Shown here: piece by piece, positions 57,574 to 64,000 of the stretch
Layout of the letters: each line of letters starts with the position of its first letter
How positions within the stretch are numbered: position 1 is the first letter of the stretch
Source of the DNA: Polynucleobacter sp. UK-FUSCHL-C3
Lineage (GTDB): Bacteria; Pseudomonadota; Gammaproteobacteria; Burkholderiales; Burkholderiaceae
DNA length: 64,000 nucleotides
Direction: 5' to 3'
Assembly (NCBI RefSeq): GCF_040409815.1
Contig: NZ_CP099959.1
Location: 496,001-560,000, forward strand
Position numbers and translations under genes: made by a program
The notes under the pieces: generated by a model
The model's input: the letters and a program-made list of their open reading frames with translations, nothing else
Database searches by the model: none
What the model was told of the DNA's origin: nothing

Positions 57574-57996
57574 TTTTTTAAGTAATTCAATGTAGTCAGT
57601 CACATCAATTGGCTTACTTTGGTTTTGTGCTTGCCACAAGACTTGTCCCAGGCACTCCATAATTTGATGTTGTGCTTCGTGTTCGGAATCTAATTTTCTA
57701 CTCAACGTATTTGCAATATGCCGAATGCTTGGGGGTTGATCAATTGAAATTTGTTCACTAATGGATAGATGCATGGATAGATGAAGAAAGGGGTTTGTCT
57801 TTCCTTTCTCGGGGGTAAATTCTTGCTCGAGGGCGCCTGATGGATCACACAAGATTTTATGAAACTCTGGATGCTGCTCCATCCACTGACTGGCAATCAT
57901 CTCTAGTGGAGTTAAAACATGCCCATCTTGATGCTTTTGCCAGGTTGAGCAAAAGAATTCTCGGACCTCCTCACGGGATGGATTAAATAGGGCCAC
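57565..57996 (-). CDS. DUF1841 family protein
   Basis: This 143-aa betaproteobacterial family protein has no assigned function. With the GTG start at 57996 it begins VALFNPSREEVREFFCSTW, the DUF1841 N-terminus; a longer frame extends into nth but is not family-like. It contains HPEFHKILCDPSGAL and LHLSMHLSISEQISIDQPPSIRHI, the conserved core. It overlaps the nth stop by 14 bases, so translation is probably coupled. DUF1841 next to nth and the RnfB-like gene is typical of Burkholderiales. Confidence 0.88.
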   Translation of the reverse strand: MALFNPSREEVREFFCSTWQKHQDGHVLTPLEMIASQWMEQHPEFHKILCDPSGALEQEFTPEKGKTNPFLHLSMHLSISEQISIDQPPSIRHIANTLSRKLDSEHEAQHQIMECLGQVLWQAQNQSKPIDVTDYIELLKKLI

Positions 57997-58639
57997 GTAC
58001 TTTTCCAGTGCCAATTTTCTGTTTATACGAACAAAGGGGCTCAACAGCGCAATGTGCACAATCGGGATTGCGGGCTTTGCAGATATAGCGACCATGCAAA
58101 ATCAGCCAATGATGGGCATCGTGTAAAAATTCTTGTGGAACACGTTTCATTAATTTCTTTTCAACCTCCGCTACATTCCTACCTGGCGCCAAACCTGTCC
58201 GGTTGGAGACTCTAAAAATATGAGTATCGACAGCAATGGTGGCCTCACCAAACGCGGTATTTAGAATGACATTGGCGGTCTTACGACCAACTCCCGGAAG
58301 AGCCTCTAGATCTTCTCGTTTTTTAGGAACTTCACCACCATGCTGCTTCATTAATATGCGACAGGTTTCTTGTAGATGCCGCCCCTTAGTTTTATACAGG
58401 CCAATATGTTGAATATAAGGTCGAACACCTGCCTCTCCAAGAGCCAGAAGGGCTGCTGGGGTATTCGCTATTGGGAAGAGCCGTCGTGTCCCTTTGTTTA
58501 CGGAGATATCGGTCGCTTGTGCAGATAAAAGAACGGCTGTTAATAGCTCAAATGGGGAGCTGTATTCCAGTTCGGTACTCGGTTTTGGGTTATTGGCTTT
58601 TAGCTGTTCAAAAAAAGCAATGCGTTCTTCGGCATTCAT
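57983..58639 (-). CDS. nth: Endonuclease III
   Basis: This DNA glycosylase/AP-lyase of 218 aa removes oxidised pyrimidines. The helix-hairpin-helix LPGVGRKTANVILN carries the catalytic lysine and the aspartate is in VDTHIFRVSNRTGL. The C-terminal CKARNPDCAHCAVEPLC binds a 4Fe-4S cluster. It lies 7 bases after the RnfB-like gene. Confidence 0.96.
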   Translation of the reverse strand: MNAEERIAFFEQLKANNPKPSTELEYSSPFELLTAVLLSAQATDISVNKGTRRLFPIANTPAALLALGEAGVRPYIQHIGLYKTKGRHLQETCRILMKQHGGEVPKKREDLEALPGVGRKTANVILNTAFGEATIAVDTHIFRVSNRTGLAPGRNVAEVEKKLMKRVPQEFLHDAHHWLILHGRYICKARNPDCAHCAVEPLCSYKQKIGTGKVRGPI

Positions 58640-58646
58640 AGAAAGA

Positions 58647-59318
58647 CTATTGGCTTGATTGTTTGACGCGCGCTATAGCGGCAGCAATGATGGCGCGCTT
58701 ACGCTCAATTTCATCTAGTTCGGTTTGGGAGCCAGCTTGACTCTCGTTCAGCGCTGCGAGTTTTGCCTTTGCCTTCTTAGCAAGACGCAGCTCATTATCG
58801 CGCTCTTCACGTTCTAGCCGTTCTTGGTGCGTTTGGTAACGCGCTCTCGCAAGATCTGCTTGAGAGCTAGACCATGCATCCCACCCTGTTTGATCGTTTG
58901 TGGTGTTGATCATGGTGATACAGTCCACAGGGCAAGGAGCAACACATAGATCGCAACCAGTACACCATTCTGGTAGGACCGTATGCATTTGTTTAGAAGC
59001 GCCCACGATCGCATCAACTGGGCATGCTTGGATACATAGGGTGCAACCAATACATGCTTTGGGGTCAATCAAAGCAACCGGTCTGGGACGTTCGATGCCA
59101 CATTCTGGATTAATCTGCTTCGTTTTTTCATTGAGCTTGAACTCTAAAATCTGGCTGAGCCGAATGATGCCCTCTTGCCCGCCTGGAGGACAGCGATTAG
59201 GAAGTTCGCCATTGGCCATTGCTTCGGCATAAGCTCGGCAATCTGGATAGCCACACTTCGTGCACTGCGTTTGAGGTAATGTGTCCTCTAATAAGTCAGC
59301 TAGCTTGGTAGAGCGCAT
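58647..59318 (-). CDS. rnfB: Stand-alone RnfB/RsxB-like iron-sulfur protein
   Basis: This 223-aa ferredoxin-like protein has an N-terminal CTKCGYPDCRAYAEAMANGE...RCPPGG cluster-binding region as in RnfB and two 4Fe-4S motifs, CIGCTLCIQACPV and CTGCDLCVAPCPV. No membrane anchor is visible at the N-terminus, and no other rnf genes are near. The C-terminal 70 residues are a charged helix. In betaproteobacteria this protein often sits alone before nth; an electron donor role to Nth or other Fe-S enzymes is possible but unproven. Confidence 0.85.
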   Translation of the reverse strand: MRSTKLADLLEDTLPQTQCTKCGYPDCRAYAEAMANGELPNRCPPGGQEGIIRLSQILEFKLNEKTKQINPECGIERPRPVALIDPKACIGCTLCIQACPVDAIVGASKQMHTVLPEWCTGCDLCVAPCPVDCITMINTTNDQTGWDAWSSSQADLARARYQTHQERLEREERDNELRLAKKAKAKLAALNESQAGSQTELDEIERKRAIIAAAIARVKQSSQ

Positions 59319-59338
59319 TGACTTCGATAGAAACTGAC

Positions 59339-60610
59339 TTAATTTGGGTCTTGATTATTTGGACTGTTAGCATGGTGAGCGCGTATAAAGCTCTGTATCT
59401 GCGGATACACCTTATTACGCCAGCGTCTTCCAGAAAAGATGCCATAGTGCCCAGCGCCGCTTACCTCGTAATGCTGTTTCTTTGACTCATCTATCCCTTT
59501 GCAGAGTTTGTGAGCAGCGCGGGTTTGCCCGCTTCCAGAAATGTCATCCATTTCACCCTCAATGGTGAGTAGGGCAGATTGATGGATATCGTACGGTTTA
59601 ACAAGTTCGTCATTCACCATCCAAGTGCCATTGGGTAATGCGCACTCTTGGAATACAGTTCTGATGGTATCCAGATAGTAGTGTGCATCCATGTCAAGCA
59701 CGGCGTTGTACTCATCATAGAAACGAATATGCGCTTTGGCATCTTGCTCATCACCCCGTACTAAGTTTTGGAAGAAATCCCAATGAGACTGCATATGATT
59801 GCTGGGGTTCATAGCAATAAAACCAAGGTGCTGTAAGAAGCCAGGATAAACACGGCGACCCACGCCAGGATGGGGTGGCGGAACGTTATGTATCGTATTG
59901 GCTTCAAACCATTGAATCGATTTATTTGTGGCCAAGGAGTTGACGGCTGTAGGATGTTTGCGGGCATCAATCGGGCCGCCCATCATAATTAGCGATTTAG
60001 GAGTTGCCTCGCCCCGTGAAGCCATTAAGGAAACTGCTCCCAGCACCGGTACGGTAGGTTGGCATACAGAAATCACATGAAGATTATTAGCGCCAATCAA
60101 GCGAATGAAATCTTCAATGTAGTTAACATAGTCACTTAATCCAAACACCCCTTGGTCATTTGGAACCATCCGCGCATCCACCCAGTCAGTGATATAGACC
60201 TTGTGGTCTTGCAACATTGTGCGCACAGTATCGCGTAATAAAGTGGAATGATGGCCCGAGAGAGGGGCAACAATTAACACAATCGGATCTTGCTTCATTT
60301 TGGTGATGACTTCGACATCATCAGAGAAGCGCTTGAAGCGAACGAGGTTACAAAATGGCTTCGAAAGGGCTGTGATCTCTTGAACCACCACATCTTTACC
60401 GTGGGCTTTGACGCTGCGTATTCCAAACTCGGGTTTTTTGTAATCTTTACCCAGACGGTGTAAGAGTTCGTAGCTAGCTGCAAAGCGTTCTGCGCCTGGC
60501 AACAAGGACAAAGGGTTTGCTGGGTTGATGAAAGTCTCAGAGGTGGTTTTAGCCCAAGATGTTAGGGGTTGTAACAGCGCTTTCTGAAAATCGTATATTT
60601 GATAAAGCAT
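59339..60610 (-). CDS. phaZ: Intracellular polyhydroxyalkanoate depolymerase
   Basis: This 423-aa alpha/beta hydrolase mobilises stored PHB granules in the cytoplasm. It lacks a signal peptide. The nucleophile is a cysteine in VISVCQPTVPVLGA, as in PhaZ1 of Cupriavidus; the Asp/His parts are in EGEMDDISGSG and GAGHYGIFSGRRW. No PHA synthase gene is in the window. It lies 28 bases after the aminotransferase gene. Confidence 0.92.
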   Translation of the reverse strand: MLYQIYDFQKALLQPLTSWAKTTSETFINPANPLSLLPGAERFAASYELLHRLGKDYKKPEFGIRSVKAHGKDVVVQEITALSKPFCNLVRFKRFSDDVEVITKMKQDPIVLIVAPLSGHHSTLLRDTVRTMLQDHKVYITDWVDARMVPNDQGVFGLSDYVNYIEDFIRLIGANNLHVISVCQPTVPVLGAVSLMASRGEATPKSLIMMGGPIDARKHPTAVNSLATNKSIQWFEANTIHNVPPPHPGVGRRVYPGFLQHLGFIAMNPSNHMQSHWDFFQNLVRGDEQDAKAHIRFYDEYNAVLDMDAHYYLDTIRTVFQECALPNGTWMVNDELVKPYDIHQSALLTIEGEMDDISGSGQTRAAHKLCKGIDESKKQHYEVSGAGHYGIFSGRRWRNKVYPQIQSFIRAHHANSPNNQDPN

Positions 60611-60638
60611 TGATTACCCTCCAGATACAGCAAAAACC

Positions 60639-61844
60639 CTATTTTGACACGAGAACCCGAGCGATAGCCTGTGCAACCCGATCTAAATTTTTGGTATTCA
60701 AGGCTGCCACACAGATGCGCCCAGTCGAAAGTGCGTAGATACCGTCTTGCTCTTGTAGTTTGGCAACTTGGTCAGCAGTGAGGCCGGAATAGGAAAACAT
60801 GCCACGCTGGGCTTCAATAAATGAGAAATCCTGTTGCACACCAGAAGCCGCTAATTTTTGGTTGAGGCCATGGCGCATGGCTTTAATGCGCTCACGCATC
60901 TCTGCGAGTTCGTCTTCCCACATCTGCCGTAACGTAGGGGAGTTCAGAACAGTCGCCACAATGGCGGCCCCATGAGTCGGCGGATTAGAGTAATTAGTAC
61001 GAATGACACGCTTTAACTGCGATAAAACTCGGGCAGATTCTTCCTTGCTTTGGGTAACGATCGAAAGTGCGCCAACACGTTCACCATAGAGTGAGAATGA
61101 TTTTGAGAATGAGCTAGACACGAAGAAAGACATTCCGGAGTCCGCAAACATGCGAACTGCAGCGCCATCTTGCTCAATACCGCTAGCAAAACCTTGATAG
61201 GCAATATCCAGAAAAGGAATTAACTGTCGAGTTTGGCAAATAGAAATAATTTTTTTCCATTGCTCTGCTGTGAGATCAGCGCCGGTTGGGTTGTGACAGC
61301 AGGCATGCAGAATCACTAATGTTTTTGCGGGAAAGGACTCTAAAGATTTAACCATGCCATCAAAATCAACACCGCGGGTCTTGGGGTCAAAGTAGGTGTA
61401 CTCCAAGACCTGATAGCCGGCGGATTCAAAAATACCTCGATGGTTTTCCCAACTCGGCGCGCTGATCGCAGCCGGTGCACCAGTATCAAGACGTTTCACA
61501 AAGTCACCGCCTACGCGCAGCGCCCCAGTTCCGCCCAGACACTCTGCAGTCACTACACGGCCCTCTTTAATAAGGGGGGAGTCTGCACCAAACAGAAGGT
61601 TTTGCACAGCTGAGTTATAGGGATTTGGACCTTCAATCGGAATGTAGGCGCGGGGCGATTGTTTGGCAACTACCTCTTGTTCTGCTGCCAATACCGCCTT
61701 TAGTAAGGGCACCTTACCGTCATCGGTGTAATAGACACCAACTCCTAAATTCACTTTACCTGGACGCTGATCGGCAGTGTAGGCTTCAGTGAGGCCAAAA
61801 ATAGGGTCTTTAGGGGCTAATTGGACGGAAGCAAACAGATTCAT
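60639..61844 (-). CDS. Aromatic/aspartate aminotransferase (TyrB/AspC type)
   Basis: This PLP-dependent enzyme of 401 aa transfers amino groups to aromatic 2-oxo acids or oxaloacetate. The N-terminal MNLFASVQLAPKDPIFGLTEAY, the HACCHNPTGADLT segment, and the PLP lysine in SSFSKSFSLYGERVGALSIV identify the class I family. The substrate range is inferred. It is divergent from uvrB. Confidence 0.93.
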   Translation of the reverse strand: MNLFASVQLAPKDPIFGLTEAYTADQRPGKVNLGVGVYYTDDGKVPLLKAVLAAEQEVVAKQSPRAYIPIEGPNPYNSAVQNLLFGADSPLIKEGRVVTAECLGGTGALRVGGDFVKRLDTGAPAAISAPSWENHRGIFESAGYQVLEYTYFDPKTRGVDFDGMVKSLESFPAKTLVILHACCHNPTGADLTAEQWKKIISICQTRQLIPFLDIAYQGFASGIEQDGAAVRMFADSGMSFFVSSSFSKSFSLYGERVGALSIVTQSKEESARVLSQLKRVIRTNYSNPPTHGAAIVATVLNSPTLRQMWEDELAEMRERIKAMRHGLNQKLAASGVQQDFSFIEAQRGMFSYSGLTADQVAKLQEQDGIYALSTGRICVAALNTKNLDRVAQAIARVLVSK

Positions 61845-61979
61845 TTTTATTGAAGTAGTTTATTTGTTGTAAATCAGGTTCTTAGGAATGATTGGTGCAA
61901 TTGGAATAAAAACGGCAAAATTAACGATTGTTGGAAATTTGCTGTGCGATTAAGTTCACAGCTATAAATGATAGCCGAG

Positions 61980-64000
61980 ATGAGTAAGCCCACCCCAAAA
62001 TTAGCCAATGCCAGCCCTAAAAATAAAACGGCTGTGGCTGGTTCAAAAAAAACAGCCAAGGAAGAGGGCGCCATCCTTAATCGGGGTATACAAGACCCTC
62101 CCCTAATTGAGTCTCAATTTATACGTTTCCCAGATTCCCCCTATCAGCTATACCAACCCTTTCCTCCAGCGGGTGATCAGCCCGCAGCGATTGATCAGTT
62201 GTGTGCGGGTATTGATGATGGCTTATCGTTTCAGACCCTTTTGGGGGTGACGGGCTCTGGGAAGACCTTCACCATGGCTAATGTGATTGCGCGAATGGGC
62301 CGACCTGCCATCGTGTTTGCACCTAACAAAACATTAGCCGCACAGTTGTACTCGGAGTTTAGGGAGTTTTTCCCCCGCAATGCAGTGGAGTACTTCGTGA
62401 GTTATTACGACTACTACCAGCCCGAAGCTTACGTCCCGACGCGCGACCTATTTATTGAGAAAGACTCTTCGATCAATGAGCACATCGAGCAAATGCGTTT
62501 GTCTGCTACTAAGAGCTTATTGGAGCGTCGCGATGTGGTGATTGTGGCAACGGTCTCGGCGATCTACGGTATCGGTAACCCAGGTGACTATCACAGCATG
62601 GTCTTAACTCTCAGACCTGGCGACAAGTTGACGCAGCGTGATGTCGTCACACGTTTAATTTCGATGCAATACGAGCGTAATGAACTCGATTTTCATCGGG
62701 GTATCTTTCGAGTTCGGGGCGACACGATTGATATCTTTCCGGCCGAGCATAATGAATTAGCCATTCGGGTCGAGCTATTTGATGATCAAGTAGAGTCCTT
62801 GCATTTCTTCGATCCACTAACCGGTAAGATTAAACAGAAGTTACCTCGCTTCACGGTTTACCCCAGTTCTCACTATGTAACCCCTCGTGAAACGATTCTA
62901 CGAGCGATTGAAACTATTAAGATTGAGTTGCGCGAACGCCTTGATGAGTTTGTCAAAGGCTCTAAATTAGTAGAGGCGCAGCGCCTAGAGCAGCGCACTC
63001 GCTTTGATCTAGAGATGCTCTCCGAGCTAGGCTTTTGTAAAGGAATTGAGAATTATTCACGGCATTTATCCGGTGCAAAACCGGGTGAGGCGCCACCCAC
63101 CTTGGTTGATTATTTGCCACCCGATGCCCTGATGTTTTTGGATGAGAGCCACGTCTTGATTGGACAGCTCAATGGCATGTATAACGGAGATCGCTCGCGC
63201 AAACACACCTTGGTTGAATATGGATTTCGTTTGCCATCCGCAATGGATAATCGGCCACTGAAGTTCCCTGAATTTGAGACCAAAATGCGCCAAGCCATAT
63301 TTGTGTCAGCAACCCCAGCCGATTATGAGAACCAAAAAACGGGGCAGGTGGTCGAGCAATTGGTCCGCCCTACGGGTTTAGTGGACCCTGCTATTGAGGT
63401 ATTGCCAGCGAGCACTCAGGTCGATGATCTTCTGAATCAAATCCACGAACGAGTGAAGGTGAGTGAACGGGTTTTAGTAACGGTTTTAACCAAGCGCATG
63501 GCCGAGCAATTAACCGAGTATCTCTCGGATAACGGGGTGAAGGTCCGGTATGTTCACTCGGACATTGATACGGTTGAACGCGTTGAGATCATTCGTGATT
63601 TGCGACTCGGGGTGTTTGATGTGTTGGTTGGCATTAACTTATTACGCGAGGGTCTCGATATTCCGGAAGTGTCTTTAGTTGCTATTTTGGATGCTGACAA
63701 AGAGGGCTTCTTGCGGGCTGAACGCAGTTTGATTCAAACGATTGGGCGCGCTGCCCGAAATGTCAACGGTAAAGCGATTTTGTATGCCGACCGAATCACC
63801 GACTCGATGAAGCGCGCCATGGGTGAGACCGAGCGCCGCAGAACCAAGCAAGTTGCCTTTAATCTCGAACACGGCATTGAGCCCAAGGGGGTTCGCAAGC
63901 GTATTAAAGACATCATTGATGGGGTGTATGACGTACAAGAGAAGCGTTGTGAGATGCAAGTTGCTCAAAATCGTGCGCATTACGAAAGCATGAGCGAGAA
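61980..64000 (+). CDS. uvrB: UvrABC system protein B (cut by window edge)
   Basis: This excision-repair helicase verifies DNA damage and recruits UvrC. About 673 codons are in the window and the C-terminus is lost at the edge. Walker A is in [16 protein letters not shown]; the beta-hairpin [12 protein letters not shown], the Walker B DESHV and later helicase motifs ([42 protein letters not shown]) are all present. An N-terminal Lys-rich tag of about 35 residues precedes the core. An in-frame ATG 12 bases upstream is an alternative start. uvrC lies at 24.6 kb. Confidence 0.95.
   Translation, partial: MSKPTPKLANASPKNKTAVAGSKKTAKEEGAILNRGIQDPPLIESQFIRFPDSPYQLYQPFPPAGDQPAAIDQLCAGIDDGLSFQTLLGVTGSGKTFTMANVIARMGRPAIVFAPNKTLAAQLYSEFREFFPRNAVEYFVSYYDYYQPEAYVPTRDLFIEKDSSINEHIEQMRLSATKSLLERRDVVIVATVSAIYGIGNPGDYHSMVLTLRPGDKLTQRDVVTRLISMQYERNELDFHRGIFRVRGDTIDIFPAEHNELAIRVELFDDQVESLHFFDPLTGKIKQKLPRFTVYPSSHYVTPRETILRAIETIKIELRERLDEFVKGSKLVEAQRLEQRTRFDLEMLSELGFCKGIENYSRHLSGAKPGEAPPTLVDYLPPDALMFLDESHVLIGQLNGMYNGDRSRKHTLVEYGFRLPSAMDNRPLKFPEFETKMRQAIFVSATPADYENQKTGQVVEQLVRPTGLVDPAIEVLPASTQVDDLLNQIHERVKVSERVLVTVLTKRMAEQLTEYLSDNGVKVRYVHSDIDTVERVEIIRDLRLGVFDVLVGINLLREGLDIPEVSLVAILDADKEGFLRAERSLIQTIGRAARNVNGKAILYADRITDSMKRAMGETERRRTKQVAFNLEHGIEPKGVRKRIKDIIDGVYDVQEKRCEMQVAQNRAHYESMSE

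Noticed and set aside
57997-58095. Longer DUF1841 start inside nth
   Set aside because: The segment MVAISAKPAIP... is antiphase to the nth iron-sulfur region and not found in the family; the GTG at 57996 gives the normal start.
61942-61961. SOS box upstream of uvrB
   Set aside because: CTG and CAG are present but separated by 14 bases, not the 10 required for the LexA consensus.

Overview
The window is a compact stretch of a betaproteobacterial chromosome, most likely from the Burkholderiales and probably Polynucleobacter or a close relative. The basis is gene order (plsX-fabHDG-acpP-fabF-Do protease-lepA-lepB-rnc-era-recO-pdxJ-acpS-nagZ; alaA-hom-thrC-moeA-moaD-moaE; rpsF-priB-rpsR-rplI-dnaB), an EF-P with Arg32 beside an EarP gene, an arn cluster with ArnA split in two, a cytoplasmic PHA depolymerase, and moderate GC by eye. 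No database search was possible, so the genus is an inference. No insertion sequence, prophage, CRISPR array or rRNA operon was seen.

Layout. 1-3.0 kb (minus): the start of moaA and RNase E with a long leader. 3.4-6.2 kb (plus): rluC, a HAD phosphatase and sppA. 6.2-7.5 kb (minus): an RsmI-like methyltransferase and maf. 7.6-22.9 kb (plus): a long run from yceD-rpmF through fatty-acid synthesis, a periplasmic Do protease, lepA, lepB, rnc, era, recO, pdxJ, acpS and nagZ. 22.9-24.6 kb (minus): efp and its modifier earP. 24.6-27.9 kb (plus): uvrC, pgsA, tRNA-Gly, tRNA-Cys and an unknown lipoprotein. lexA and an asparaginase diverge around an SOS box at 28.6 kb. 29.7-32.7 kb (plus): the S6/PriB/S18/L9/DnaB operon. 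32.7-42.8 kb (minus): an NlpC/P60 lipoprotein, PhoH with a striking attenuator-like leader, a peroxiredoxin, six arn genes for 4-amino-arabinose modification of lipid A, and an Mth938-like protein. 42.9-48.9 kb (plus): alanine transaminase, threonine synthesis and molybdopterin genes. 49-55.3 kb (plus): clpB behind a heat-shock promoter, an MFS transporter, isocitrate lyase and a HIT protein. 55.3-57.5 kb (minus): a small AT-rich accessory cluster of two odd secreted proteins and a TolC-type outer-membrane protein. 57.6-61.8 kb (minus): DUF1841, nth, a stand-alone RnfB-like ferredoxin, phaZ and an aromatic aminotransferase. The window ends inside uvrB.

Most genes are housekeeping and packed with 0-40 bp gaps or 1-20 bp overlaps. 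The most interesting signals are regulatory. (i) The phoH leader holds a promoter, a 50-codon ORF, a rod-like fold and an intrinsic terminator placed directly before the phoH ribosome binding site. (ii) In a recurring start-site arrangement, a -10-like hexamer lies 5-6 bases before the ATG with no Shine-Dalgarno sequence (lexA, ansA, dnaB, pgsA, HIT, MFS, moaA), which suggests leaderless mRNAs. (iii) The rpoE-rseA-rseB block usually found between fabF and the Do protease is absent. (iv) The Gly/Pro-repeat/TolC cluster has no obvious function.
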